From assembly GCF_021732705.1 (NCBI RefSeq), contig NZ_JAKFUM010000009.1:1-64000 (forward strand): DNA of 64,000 bases, read 5' to 3'. Shown piece by piece: positions 33,742 through 42,877 of the stretch (position 1 is its first letter; each line of letters opens with the position of its first letter). A model generated the notes under the pieces. The model searched no databases and was not told the DNA's origin. It saw nothing but the letters and a program-made list of their open reading frames with translations. The DNA is from Nevskia sp. (lineage in GTDB: Bacteria > Pseudomonadota > Gammaproteobacteria > Nevskiales > Nevskiaceae). The translations under genes and the position numbers were made by a program.

Positions 33742-35136
33742 ATGTCGCGACTGGCGCTGCGTTTCTGCGCGTGGTCCGAACACTGGTTCCCGGACGCCTG
33801 GGTGTTTTCGGTGACCGCCGTGCTGGTGGTCGCCGCCGCCGCCGCGCTCAATGGCGCTGCGCCGACCGCCGTGGCCAAGGCCTTTGGCGATGGCTACTGG
33901 ACGCTGATCCCGTTCACCCTGCAGATGTGCTACGTGCTGGTCGGCGGTCACGTCGTGGCCTCGTCACCACCGGCACGCAGGCTGATCGAGGCACTCGCCC
34001 GCCGTCCGACGACGGGCCCCGGTGCCATCGGCATGGTGGCGATCGTGACGATGCTGCTGTCGCTGATCCACTGGGCGCTGGGGCTCGTGCTGGGCGGGCT
34101 GCTGGTCAAGGCGCTGGGCCGGCGACGCGATCTGCCGATGGACTACCGCGCAGCGTCGGCCGCGGCCTATCTCGGCCTCGGTGCGGTCTGGGCGCTGGGG
34201 CTGTCGTCGTCAGCCGCGCAGCTTCAGGCCAACCCGGCCAGCATGAGCCGGGAACTGCTCGCGATCACCGGCGTGATCCCGTTCACCCAGACCATCTTCC
34301 TGTGGCAATCGCTGCTGATGACGGCGATTCTGGTCGTGCTGTCGACGCTGATCGCGGTGAAGTCCGCGCCGGCGCCGGCGCAGGCCCGAACCGCGACGAT
34401 GCTCGGCGTGGATTGCGCGCTGGCCGCGGAAGATCGCGCGCCGGCCAGCCGACCGGGCGAGCGTCCGGAACGCAGCCCGGTGCTGAATCTGGCGCTGTTC
34501 GCGCTCGGTGCGCTGTGGTTGTACGGCGAATTCGCCGGCAAGGGCGCGATCGGCGCGATCACCTCGCTGAACACCTACAACTTCCTGTTCATCATGCTCG
34601 GGCTGCTGCTGCAATGGAGCCCGCGACGCTTTCTGGATTCGGTCTACGAAGCGGTGCCGTCGACCGCCGGCATCATGATCCAGTTTCCGCTGTACGCCGG
34701 CATCGCGATGATGCTGACGGCGGCGAAGGCGCCGGACGGCTCGACCATCGCCAGCCATCTGTCGACGTTCTTCGCCAGCATCGCCACCCGCGACAGCTTC
34801 CCGGTGGTGATCGGCGCGTACTCGGCGGTGCTCGGCTTCTTCGTGCCGTCCGGTGGCGGCAAGTGGCTGATCGAAGCGCCCTACGTGATGCAGGCCGCGA
34901 ACGACCTGCAGGCGCACCTCGGCTGGGCGGTGCAGATCTACAACGCGGCGGAAGCGCTGCCGAACCTGATCAATCCGCTGTTCATGCTGCCGCTGCTCGG
35001 CATCGTGGGACTCAGGACGCGGGACATCGTCGGCTACACGTTCCTGCAGTTCCTGTTTCACACGCCGGTGGTGCTGTTCCTGCTGTGGATCCTCGGGCTG
35101 ACGCTGACTTACGTGCCGCCGCAGATTCCGCAGTAG
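33742..35136 (+). CDS. Short-chain fatty acid transporter (AtoE family)
   Basis: 464 residues from ATG 33742; GTG 33724 would add six residues and has AGGGG upstream, so either start is possible. About a dozen membrane segments with AtoE/SCFA transporter blocks: WTLIPFTLQMCYVLVGGHVVA, LIHWALGLVLGGLLVKAL, and near the C-terminus FFVPSGGGKWLIEAPYVMQAA. These carry short-chain fatty acids such as butyrate or acetoacetate across the inner membrane. Followed at 32 bases by an MFS carboxylate carrier, so the pair may serve uptake of small organic acids. Confidence 0.9.
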   Translation: MSRLALRFCAWSEHWFPDAWVFSVTAVLVVAAAAALNGAAPTAVAKAFGDGYWTLIPFTLQMCYVLVGGHVVASSPPARRLIEALARRPTTGPGAIGMVAIVTMLLSLIHWALGLVLGGLLVKALGRRRDLPMDYRAASAAAYLGLGAVWALGLSSSAAQLQANPASMSRELLAITGVIPFTQTIFLWQSLLMTAILVVLSTLIAVKSAPAPAQARTATMLGVDCALAAEDRAPASRPGERPERSPVLNLALFALGALWLYGEFAGKGAIGAITSLNTYNFLFIMLGLLLQWSPRRFLDSVYEAVPSTAGIMIQFPLYAGIAMMLTAAKAPDGSTIASHLSTFFASIATRDSFPVVIGAYSAVLGFFVPSGGGKWLIEAPYVMQAANDLQAHLGWAVQIYNAAEALPNLINPLFMLPLLGIVGLRTRDIVGYTFLQFLFHTPVVLFLLWILGLTLTYVPPQIPQ

Positions 35137-35168
35137 CGTCTGCTCGACAACGACCCGGAAACGCCGCC

Positions 35169-36491
35169 ATGCATGAACCGTCATCGAGCGTGAACCCGGG
35201 GCCGGAGATGACGCCGGGCGCACGGCTGAAGGCGATCTTCAGCGGCTCGATCGGCAACCTCGTCGAGTATTTCGACTGGTACGCGTACTCGGCCTTTGCG
35301 CTGTACTTCTCGAAGGCGTTCTTTCCCGGCAGCGACGAAACCGCGCAACTGCTGAACACGGCCGCAATCTTCGCCGTGGGCTTCTTCATGCGGCCGATCG
35401 GCGGCTGGCTGATGGGCAGCTATGCCGACCGCCGTGGCCGACGCGCGGCGATGATGCTGTCGGTGCTGATGATGTGCGCCGGCTCGCTGGCGATCGCCCT
35501 GACACCCGGCTACGCGCAGATCGGCGTTGCGGCGCCGATCATTCTGGTTGCCGCCCGTCTCGTGCAGGGTCTGAGTCTCGGCGGCGAGTACGGCATCTCG
35601 GCGACGTACCTGAGCGAAGTGGCCTCGCCGGCGCATCGCGGCTTCTGGTCCAGCTTCCAGTACGTCACCCTGATCCTCGGCCAGCTGTCGGCACTCGCCG
35701 TGCTGATCGTGCTGCAGCAACTGCTGCTGACGCCGCAGCAGCTCGATGACTGGGGCTGGCGCATTCCGTTCGTCATCGGCGGCGGGCTGTCGCTGGTCGC
35801 GCTGTTCCTGCGGCGCGGTCTGCACGAAACCGAGGTGTTCTCGCGGCAGACGGCGCGCGTCGAAAGCCCGCTGCGCGAGCTGCTGCGCGCCCATCCGCGC
35901 GAAGCGCTGACTGTGGTCGGCCTGACGCTCGGCGGGACGCTGGCCTTCTACACGTTCACCACCTACATGCAGAAGTTTCTGGTGACGACCAGCGGCTTCT
36001 CGAAGAACGACGCGACCCTGATTTCGGCCGCCGCCCTGTTCGTCTACATGCTGCTGCAGCCGGTGGCCGGCGCGCTGTCGGATCGCATCGGCCGCAAGCC
36101 GCTGCTGATCGCGTTCGGCATCGGCGGGCTGTTCGGCACGGTGCCGCTGCTGACCGCCATCGGCCGGGCCGGCAGTCCGGTCGAAGCCTTCTGGCTGATG
36201 CTGCTCGGGCTGACCGTGATCAGCGGCTACACCGCGGTCAATGCCATCGTGAAGGCGGAGCTGTTCCCGGTCGGCGTGCGGGCGCTCGGTGTCGGCCTGC
36301 CGTACGCGCTGTCGGTGTCGCTGTTCGGCGGCACGGCGGAATACGTGGCGCTGTGGTTCAAGCAGCAACAGTTCGCGACCGGCTTCTACTTCTACGTCAG
36401 CGCGATGATCGGCCTGTCGCTGCTGGTATACCTGCGGCTTCCGGAAACCCGATCGACCTCCCGAATCGATCGGGACGGCGATCGGGATTGA
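35169..36491 (+). CDS. MFS transporter, metabolite:proton symporter (KgtP/ProP-like)
   Basis: 440 residues, twelve membrane segments. Family motifs: GNLVEYFDWYAYS at segment 1, FAVGFFMRPIGGWLMGSYADRRGRR (loop 2-3) and GLSLGGEYGISATYLSEVA; the second half has the DRIGRKP loop. These are marks of the metabolite:H+ symporter group that includes KgtP, ProP and ShiA. A dicarboxylate or similar acid is the likely cargo, in keeping with AtoE just upstream. Stops 13 bases from the convergent ppnP. Confidence 0.88.
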   Translation: MHEPSSSVNPGPEMTPGARLKAIFSGSIGNLVEYFDWYAYSAFALYFSKAFFPGSDETAQLLNTAAIFAVGFFMRPIGGWLMGSYADRRGRRAAMMLSVLMMCAGSLAIALTPGYAQIGVAAPIILVAARLVQGLSLGGEYGISATYLSEVASPAHRGFWSSFQYVTLILGQLSALAVLIVLQQLLLTPQQLDDWGWRIPFVIGGGLSLVALFLRRGLHETEVFSRQTARVESPLRELLRAHPREALTVVGLTLGGTLAFYTFTTYMQKFLVTTSGFSKNDATLISAAALFVYMLLQPVAGALSDRIGRKPLLIAFGIGGLFGTVPLLTAIGRAGSPVEAFWLMLLGLTVISGYTAVNAIVKAELFPVGVRALGVGLPYALSVSLFGGTAEYVALWFKQQQFATGFYFYVSAMIGLSLLVYLRLPETRSTSRIDRDGDRD

Positions 36492-36504
36492 GACCATCCG
36501 CGGC

Positions 36505-36792
36505 TCAGGCGCCGAGGAACTCGCACAGATAGGCCGCCGGGCCGCCAACCGCGCGAACATCGAAGCCGCTGTTGGCGCCGATCTCGAACGAAGTGCCGGC
36601 CGGATAGTTCAGCCAGCCCAGTTCGCCGACCTTGGCCTGCAGCAGGCCGCTGACCACGGTCATGCGCTCGGCCGCGGCGGTGCCGAAGTGATATTCGCCC
36701 GGCGCGATCACGCCGACCGACGCGCGCAGGCTGTTGCGCTCGAAGCCGATGCTCTGGACGCCGCCTTCGAAATACGTGTTGTGCTTCAGCAT
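36505..36792 (-). CDS. ppnP: Pyrimidine/purine nucleoside phosphorylase PpnP
   Basis: 95 residues, strong AAGGAG site before ATG 36792. Single cupin of the PpnP (YaiE, DUF1255) family: NTYFEGGVQSIGFE, APGEYHFGTAAAERMTVVSG and YPAGTSFEIGANSGFDVRA match over the full length. PpnP splits many nucleosides to base and ribose-1-phosphate. Monocistronic; divergent from parA. Confidence 0.93.
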   Translation of the reverse strand: MLKHNTYFEGGVQSIGFERNSLRASVGVIAPGEYHFGTAAAERMTVVSGLLQAKVGELGWLNYPAGTSFEIGANSGFDVRAVGGPAAYLCEFLGA

Positions 36793-36935
36793 GACCACTC
36801 CTTCTGGTGAGAATTCGGGGGCGCATGCTAACCGGGTTCGCGGCCTGTTCGCCGTGCGCATCAGATTGCTGCACTGCGGCAGGAATCTGGCGATAATCGC
36901 CCGACGGCGCTGTTGCCGCCCACTACGAGCCTTCC

Positions 36936-37703
36936 ATGATCCGCAGAGTCGTGTTCAACCAGAAAGGCGGCGTCGGCAAGACGACCATCGTCTGCAACCT
37001 CGCTGCGATCGCCGCGTCGCGCGGGCTGCGCACCCTGGTGATCGATCTCGACACGCAGGGCAATTCGACGCAGTACCTGCTCGGCCCGCTGGCCGCCCAG
37101 GCCGACCGCTCGATCGCCGATTTCTTCGAATCGACGCTGAGCTTCTCGATCCAGTCGCCGCCGTTCATGACCTACGCGACGAACTCGCCGTACGAGAATC
37201 TCGACGTGGTCGCCGCCAGCCCGAAGCTCGACGATCTGCAGGTCAAGCTCGAAGCCAAGCAGAAGGTCCAGAAGCTGAACCAGGCGCTCGACAAGCTGAA
37301 AGGCTACGACGCGGTGTTCATCGACACGCCGCCGGCGCTGAATTTCTACAGCCGTTCGGCGCTGATCGCCGCCGATCGCGTGCTGATCCCGTTCGATTGC
37401 GACGAGTTCTCGCGGCAGGCGCTGTACACGCTGATCGACAACATCCACGAGCTGCGGGCCGACCACAACGAGGACCTGACGATCGAAGGGATCATCGTCA
37501 ACCAGTTCCAGTCCCGCGCGAAGATGCCGCAGCGCGTGGTCGCCGAACTGAAGGCGGAAGGCCAGCCGCTGCTCGATGCCTCGCTGTCGTCATCAGTTCG
37601 GGTCAAGGAATCGCACGAACTGCACCGGCCGATGATCTACCTCGACCCGACGCACCGGGTGACGCAGGAGTACATCGCGCTGTTCGATTCGCTGGGGCAC
37701 TGA
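36936..37703 (+). CDS. Solitary ParA-like ATPase
   Basis: 255 residues. Deviant Walker A KGGVGKTT (about residues 11-18), the IDLDTQGNSTQYLLG switch and VFIDTPPALNFYSRSAL show a ParA/MinD-type ATPase. There is no parB or centromere-like repeat next to it, so it is an orphan ParA, which in other bacteria places cellular cargo such as chemoreceptor clusters, pili or carboxysome-like bodies. A GATAAT box at 36892-36897 could be its -10. The cargo is not indicated by neighbours. Confidence 0.85.
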   Translation: MIRRVVFNQKGGVGKTTIVCNLAAIAASRGLRTLVIDLDTQGNSTQYLLGPLAAQADRSIADFFESTLSFSIQSPPFMTYATNSPYENLDVVAASPKLDDLQVKLEAKQKVQKLNQALDKLKGYDAVFIDTPPALNFYSRSALIAADRVLIPFDCDEFSRQALYTLIDNIHELRADHNEDLTIEGIIVNQFQSRAKMPQRVVAELKAEGQPLLDASLSSSVRVKESHELHRPMIYLDPTHRVTQEYIALFDSLGH

Positions 37704-37741
37704 AGCTTCACAGCGGCGCGTGACGCGGTGCTGGCGGTCGG

Positions 37742-37898
37742 AAGACCGCGCTCACCAACGGTGTGATTCCGGCGAAAGCCGAAATCCAGTCCGCGATCGC
37801 CGCCCGGTCACGGACCGGGCGCGCCGGCTTCCCGCCTTCGCGGGAATGACGGAGATTTAATGTGTATCTGACCCCAATTTTCGGGCCCCAATTTTCGA
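37742..37898. repeat. REP-like cluster of three hairpins plus a 12-base direct repeat
   Basis: Between parA and rluB lie three successive stem-loops: CGGC-GAAA-GCCG (around 37767-37783), the perfect GCCCGGTC-ACG-GACCGGGC (37802-37820) and TTCCCGC-CTTC-GCGGGAA (37829-37846). Then the CCCCAATTTTCG unit occurs twice (37872-37883 and 37886-37897), the second copy touching the rluB stop. Such sequences usually occur many times per genome as intergenic REP/BIME elements; copy number cannot be judged here. They may also end both convergent transcripts. Confidence 0.65.
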
Positions 37899-38837
37899 TT
37901 ACTCCGGCTTGCGCGGCCGGTAGCCGGTCCAGCCGGCGGGCTTCGCCGTCCGGTCGACCTTCTTGATCGCGTCACGGCGCGGCACGTCGCCGGCCTTGCG
38001 CTCCGCGCCGCCCGGACGCGAGCGGCGCTCGCGCGGTGGCTTCGGGGCCTTCGGCGCCGTGAACTTCACCGCAGCGCGCAGTGCGTTCAGCTCGTCCTTG
38101 TCGAGTTCCCGATAGCCGCCGGACTTCACGCCGCGACCGAGCACGATGGGGCCATAGCGAACGCGGATCAGGCGGCTGACCTTCAGGTCCTGCGATTCGA
38201 ACAGGCGACGAACCTCGCGGTTGCGGCCTTCCTTCAGCGTGACCTTCCACCAGCTGTTCGCGGCGACGCGGGGGCCGCCGTCCTCGTCTTCGTCGTCGAT
38301 CGGGATGTCGGCCTTCTCGCCGGCTTCGATCTTGTCGAAGTGCGCCGGGCCGTCTTCCAGTTCGACGCCCTTGCGCAGCTTGTCGAGTGTTTCCTTGGTG
38401 ATCGTGCCGAGCACGCGCACGGCGTACTCGCGCTCCAGCTCGAAGCTCGGATGGGTCAGGCGCCGCGCCAGTTCGCCGTCATTGGTCAGCAGCAGCAGGC
38501 CGGAGGTGTTGAGATCGAGTCGGCCGACCGCGATCCAGCGCCCGGTTTCGAGATCCGGCAGCTTGCGGAAGACGGTCTTGCGGCCTTCCGGATCGTCCCG
38601 CGTCACCAGCTCGCCGGTGCGCTTCTTGTACAGCAGCACGCGCGTGGCCTGCTGCGCGTAGCTGTGACGCACGCTGCGGCCATCGACCATCACCCGATCG
38701 CCCGGGACGATCTTCTGGCCCGGCGTGGCCGGTTCGCCGTTCACCTTGATCCGGCCTTCGGCGACCATCGTTTCGACCGCGCGACGCGACGCGATGCCGG
38801 CATCGGCCAGCACCTTCTGAATCCGTTCGCCGCTCAA
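37899..38837 (-). CDS. rluB: 23S rRNA pseudouridine synthase, RluB-type
   Basis: 312 residues, TTG start overlapping the scpB stop (TTGA). N-terminal S4 domain (GERIQKVLADAGIASRRAVETM), then the RsuA/RluB catalytic core with the active-site Asp in VGRLDLNTSGLLLLTNDGE, and the KEGRNREVRRLFE block. It should isomerise U2605 of 23S rRNA. A basic C-terminal tail of about 60 residues (PPRERRSRPGG) is usual for RluB. The position after scpB is the conserved one in gammaproteobacteria. Confidence 0.92.
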   Translation of the reverse strand: MSGERIQKVLADAGIASRRAVETMVAEGRIKVNGEPATPGQKIVPGDRVMVDGRSVRHSYAQQATRVLLYKKRTGELVTRDDPEGRKTVFRKLPDLETGRWIAVGRLDLNTSGLLLLTNDGELARRLTHPSFELEREYAVRVLGTITKETLDKLRKGVELEDGPAHFDKIEAGEKADIPIDDEDEDGGPRVAANSWWKVTLKEGRNREVRRLFESQDLKVSRLIRVRYGPIVLGRGVKSGGYRELDKDELNALRAAVKFTAPKAPKPPRERRSRPGGAERKAGDVPRRDAIKKVDRTAKPAGWTGYRPRKPE

Positions 38838-39712
38838 TGGACCACCACGCCGCTCGGCGGCTCGGCCGACGGCGGGGCCGGCTGTTCGTCTTCGTTCACG
38901 TCGCTTTCCTCGGGCGGCACGTCCACAACGGCACCCGCTCCGAGCTTGGCCAGCGCGGCTTCGAGTTGTTCCAGGTCCTTCACGTCCGGCAGCGGCGGCA
39001 GCTGGTCGAGCGTCTTCAGGTTGAAGTCGTCGAGAAACTGGCCGGTGGTGCCGAACAGCGCCGGGCGACCCGGCACGTCCTTGTGGCCCAGCTCGCGAAT
39101 CCAGCCGCGCTCCTGCAGGGTCCGCAGGATGTTCGACGACACGGCGACACCGCGCACTTCCTCGATCTCGCCGCGCGTGATCGGCTGGCGGTAGACGATC
39201 AGCGCCAGCGTTTCGAGCAGCGCGCGGGAATACTTCGGCGGCTTTTCCTGCCACAGCCGCGAAATCCACTCGGCGTACTCCGGGCGCACCTGCACGCGCC
39301 AGCCGCTGCCGACCTCGCGCAGCTCGCTCGCCGTGCCGGAGAACCGGGCATCGACCCGCGCCAGCGCCTCGCGCAGTTCACGCTTGCCCAGATTGAATTC
39401 GGAGCCGACCAGCCGCACGAGCTGATCCATCGACAGCGGGCCGTCGGATGCCAGCAGCAGCGCTTCGAGAATCAGCGACACGGCCGACAGATCGACGACC
39501 GGCGCCGATTCCCCTTCGGTCGCGGCAGCCGGCAGATCGTCCGCGTCCGCGGCCGGCTCGACCGCGGCATCGGCCGCCGGTTCGGCTGCGGATTCGACGA
39601 CCGGGCCCGCCGCGAGCGCGGTCACCGGCTCCGCAGCGGCCGGTGCCGCCGCATCGGCAGCGCCTGGCGTCTCGGTGGGGTCGTTCGCGTTGTCCTGCAC
39701 ATCATGCTCCAC
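38834..39712 (-). CDS. scpB: Condensin-like subunit ScpB
   Basis: 292 residues from GTG 39712, with GAAGGAAG upstream. An Ala/Glu-rich linker of about 70 residues is followed by the two winged-helix domains of ScpB (LEALLLASDGPLSMDQLVRL, ETLALIVYRQPITRGEIEEVRG, GHKDVPGRPALFGTTGQFLDDF). ScpB dimerises and clamps the SMC-ScpA ring for chromosome segregation. Its partner scpA is two genes upstream, separated by an ABC transporter pair. Confidence 0.93.
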   Translation of the reverse strand: MEHDVQDNANDPTETPGAADAAAPAAAEPVTALAAGPVVESAAEPAADAAVEPAADADDLPAAATEGESAPVVDLSAVSLILEALLLASDGPLSMDQLVRLVGSEFNLGKRELREALARVDARFSGTASELREVGSGWRVQVRPEYAEWISRLWQEKPPKYSRALLETLALIVYRQPITRGEIEEVRGVAVSSNILRTLQERGWIRELGHKDVPGRPALFGTTGQFLDDFNLKTLDQLPPLPDVKDLEQLEAALAKLGAGAVVDVPPEESDVNEDEQPAPPSAEPPSGVVVH

Positions 39713-39750
39713 GGGTCTTGCTTCCTTCGTTCGCAGCCATTGTTCGGCCG

Positions 39751-41262
39751 TCAGTATCCCAGCAATGCCTGCCGGTTGGCGTCGCGCCACCATTCGAAGA
39801 ACGGCACGAGCATCACCAGCAGCACGATGGCGGCGCCCCAGTGACTGCCGGTGGCCAGAAACCACGCGGCGGCGGTCCAGCCCAACTGCATCGCGATGAC
39901 GCTGACGATGTCGAGCGGATCGCGCTTGGTCCGGCCGCTGCCGACCTTGACGAACGAGCGTCGCGGCGCCGGATACGGTCGCGCCACCTCGACCGCGCAC
40001 GCGCAAAAACCCGCGCCGAAGCTGCAGACGAGACAGACGAAGCCGATCCATGGATCATCCAGCGCCACCGACACCGAGGCCAGCAGCATCACCACCAGCA
40101 CCGGCAGCAATGCGGCGATGCACTTGAACGCGATAACCCGGCCGCGCGGCTGCGGCGCGGCGCCGAGCAGGCTGGGCGCTTCCTCGGCACTGATCATCAG
40201 GTTGGCGATGTACTGGCAGATCTGCGCGGCGCAGAAGGTCGTCGCCGCAACCGACGCGGCCAGCTTGTGCTCGCCGCGGAACAGGTTCGAGTAGAAGAAC
40301 ATGATGATCAGCACCGGCTGCGCCAGCAGCGCGATCGACAGCCGCGCATCGCGCAGGATCGTCCGCCATTCCTTCAGCAGCATCACCCGGAACAGGCCGG
40401 TGCTGAAACGCAGGTCGCCCGCGCGAGCCTTCTGCTGCGTCGGGACGGCATCCGGCGACTGCACGGCCAGCAGCACGGCCGGCGCTGCGAAGCGCGCGGC
40501 CAGGATCAGCGCCAGCACGGCACCGAGCGCCAGGGTTGCCATCGCCGCCAGATCGCCGCCGACCGCCAGCGCCGGCACCCGCAGCAGCCAGGCGTGATCC
40601 TCGAGCCCGCCGCCGTTGACGCCGACCGGACGCCCGGCACCGTCATCGCGCCCGATCAGGCTCGACAGCACGAAGATCAGCGGCACGCCGGCCTGCACCA
40701 CCTGCAGCACGCGCCGCGCGCGAACGATGCCGAAGCTACGCACGGCAAGCCCCATCGCGGTCAGCGCGAAGGCCACCGTCGCCACCGCCATCATCACCGT
40801 CACCGGATAGGCCAGCAGGAACGCCGGCTTGCCCAGGATCGCGCCCATGTTCGCGACCGGCGTCACCAGCAGGATCGACACCGCCCAGGTGCCGGCGACC
40901 AGCGCCAGCACCCGCATCCACAGCACGCGCGCGAACGGCAGCGGGCTGCTCAGGTGAAGGGTCAGTTCGCGGCCGGCGAGGATCAGGCGGAAGGTGCCGA
41001 GCATCGCTGCCATCAGCACGAAGAATTCGAGCGACAGCAGCAGCACGCCGGTCAGCTGCACCACCTTGTCCGGCGGAATCAGCTTCGGCTGTCGGAAGAT
41101 GCCCCACAGCAGAATTCCGGCCCCGGCGTGCATCAGCGCGATGAAGCCGATGTAGATCAGCAGCGGCCAGCGCTTGCCGGTGCCGAAGCTCATGCTGCGC
41201 ACGTTCAGCCGGAGGTCCTGCCAGACCAGCCACGGCAGTCCGCCGGCCCGCAGGCCGATCAC
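39751..41262 (-). CDS. ABC transporter permease, large ABC-2-like
   Basis: 503 residues, GTG start in a GTGA overlap with the ATPase. About ten membrane segments in two halves; no periplasmic substrate domain. The VLWMRVLALVAGTWAVSILLV and LLKEWRTILRDARLSIALLAQPVLI segments are like those of the putative lipid/drug exporters fused with ABC-2 folds. I cannot assign a substrate. The gene and its ATPase sit between scpA and scpB, an unusual place. Confidence 0.82.
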   Translation of the reverse strand: MIGLRAGGLPWLVWQDLRLNVRSMSFGTGKRWPLLIYIGFIALMHAGAGILLWGIFRQPKLIPPDKVVQLTGVLLLSLEFFVLMAAMLGTFRLILAGRELTLHLSSPLPFARVLWMRVLALVAGTWAVSILLVTPVANMGAILGKPAFLLAYPVTVMMAVATVAFALTAMGLAVRSFGIVRARRVLQVVQAGVPLIFVLSSLIGRDDGAGRPVGVNGGGLEDHAWLLRVPALAVGGDLAAMATLALGAVLALILAARFAAPAVLLAVQSPDAVPTQQKARAGDLRFSTGLFRVMLLKEWRTILRDARLSIALLAQPVLIIMFFYSNLFRGEHKLAASVAATTFCAAQICQYIANLMISAEEAPSLLGAAPQPRGRVIAFKCIAALLPVLVVMLLASVSVALDDPWIGFVCLVCSFGAGFCACAVEVARPYPAPRRSFVKVGSGRTKRDPLDIVSVIAMQLGWTAAAWFLATGSHWGAAIVLLVMLVPFFEWWRDANRQALLGY

Positions 41263-42020
41263 GACGCGCTTCCGGCCGCGGGTGCCGGCCCCGCCTCGGT
41301 GGCCGACAGGAACAGGTCTTCGAGCGATGTGTGCTCGCTGCCGTAGACCGCCCGCAGTTCGTCGAGCGTGCCCTCGGCGATCAACTGCCCGGCGCGGATC
41401 AGGCCGATGCGCGTGGCCATGCGCTCCGCCACTTCGAGAATGTGCGTGGTGAACAGCACCGTCAGGCCGTCGCGGACCAGGCCGGCCAGGAAATCCTTGA
41501 CCTTGCGGGCCGCCGCGGCATCGAGACCGGTCAGCGGCTCGTCGAGGATCAGCAGCTTCGGGTTGTGGATCAGCGCGCCGGCCAGGGTCAGCTTCTGCTG
41601 CATGCCGCGCGACAGGTTCTCGCAGTAGTTGGCGCGGGCGTCCCACAGGTCCAGCCACTGCAGCAGGTCCTGACCGCGGGCGGCCGCCGTGCGGCCATCG
41701 ACGCCCCACAGACCGGCGACGAATTCGAGGTATTCGGTGCAGCGCAGCTTGCCGTACAGCATCGGCTCGTCCGGCAGGAACGCCATCTGCTGCTTGGCGC
41801 CGGTCGGGTTGCCGGCGAGCGACTCGCCGAACACGCGGATGCTGCCGCCGTCGGGCTGCAGCAGTCCGGCGATCATCCGCAGGGTCGTGGTCTTGCCGGC
41901 GCCGTTCGCCCCGAGCAGTGCGTAGAACGCGCCGGCCGGAATCCGCAGGTTCAGGCCATCGACGGCGCGCTTGCCGCCGTAGTCCTTGACGACCCCGATC
42001 AGTTCAAGCGCGGGTGTCAC
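41259..42020 (-). CDS. ABC transporter ATP-binding protein
   Basis: 253 residues, GTG start overlapping the scpA stop. Walker A GANGAGKTT (38-46), signature variant LSRGMQQK (near 140), Walker B LLILDEPLTGLD and switch His in TTHILEVAE are present. The signature LSRGMQ, in place of LSGGQ, is found in CcmA-like exporters. Works with the permease just downstream. Confidence 0.9.
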   Translation of the reverse strand: MTPALELIGVVKDYGGKRAVDGLNLRIPAGAFYALLGANGAGKTTTLRMIAGLLQPDGGSIRVFGESLAGNPTGAKQQMAFLPDEPMLYGKLRCTEYLEFVAGLWGVDGRTAAARGQDLLQWLDLWDARANYCENLSRGMQQKLTLAGALIHNPKLLILDEPLTGLDAAAARKVKDFLAGLVRDGLTVLFTTHILEVAERMATRIGLIRAGQLIAEGTLDELRAVYGSEHTSLEDLFLSATEAGPAPAAGSAS

Positions 42021-42877
42021 GCGTCGTCCGCGAGCGCGCGTTCGGCCGAGCCGGCCGCGGCGATCGTCACCGGCAGGAACGGGCCAGCCTGCGTGATTTC
42101 CAGCATCGACGACTTCGCCAGTTCGAGGATCGCCAGCAGGCAGACGACGACACCGGCGCGGCCTTCCTCGAGATCGATCAGATCCTCGAAGCGGACAGGT
42201 CCCGTGCGCACGCGATCGAGGACCGAGCTCATGCGTTCGCGCACGGACAGCGGCTCGCGGGCAATCGTGTGGCGGGTGAACAGTTCGGCACGCAGCAGCA
42301 CGTCGCGCAGCGCCAGCATCAGTTCGCGCAGCCCCGGTGCCGGTTGCGGCCGGGCGACCTCGATCTTGTCCGGACGCGCCTGCACCACGGCAATCTCGCG
42401 CCCGACTCGCGGCATCGCATCGAGGTTCTCGGCCGCGGTCTTGAAGCGCTCGTACTCCTGCAGCCGGCGCACCAGTTCCATGCGCGGGTCGCCGCCAGTC
42501 TCGTCGTCGTGCGTCGGCGGCTTCGGCAGCAGGATGCGCGACTTGATCTCGGCCAGCCACGCCGCCATCACGAGGTATTCGGCCGCCAGTTCGAGGCGCA
42601 GCTCGCGCATCAGGCGGATGTATTCCATGTACTGCTGCGTGATCTTCAGCACCGGGATATCGAGGATGTCCAGGTTCTGCTTGCGGATCAGGTACAGCAG
42701 CAGGTCGAGCGGGCCTTCGAAGGTTTCGAGGAAGACCTCCAGCGCATCCGGCGGGATGTACAGATCGCTCGGCAGTTGCGACAGCCGCTCGCCATTGACT
42801 CGCGGCGTGCGCGGCTCGGCCGCGACCGCGGGCGGCGCGGCGACATCGCCGGCGTCGAGCGTCTCGGGCTCGTTCAC
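42017..42877 (-). CDS. scpA: Condensin-like kleisin ScpA
   Basis: 286 residues, GTG start overlapping the trpS stop by four bases. ScpA hallmarks: [34 protein letters not shown] near residue 48, [21 protein letters not shown], and a winged C-terminus ([21 protein letters not shown]). It bridges the SMC heads and binds ScpB. The distance to scpB is about 2.3 kb because of the inserted ABC genes. Confidence 0.93.
   Translation of the reverse strand: MNEPETLDAGDVAAPPAVAAEPRTPRVNGERLSQLPSDLYIPPDALEVFLETFEGPLDLLLYLIRKQNLDILDIPVLKITQQYMEYIRLMRELRLELAAEYLVMAAWLAEIKSRILLPKPPTHDDETGGDPRMELVRRLQEYERFKTAAENLDAMPRVGREIAVVQARPDKIEVARPQPAPGLRELMLALRDVLLRAELFTRHTIAREPLSVRERMSSVLDRVRTGPVRFEDLIDLEEGRAGVVVCLLAILELAKSSMLEITQAGPFLPVTIAAAGSAERALADDA

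Noticed and set aside
36936-37703. Plasmid partition locus
   Set aside because: Only a single ParA; no ParB, replication gene or iterons.
37742-37898. CRISPR array
   Set aside because: Hairpins differ from one another, and the 12-base repeat has only two copies without spacers of regular length.
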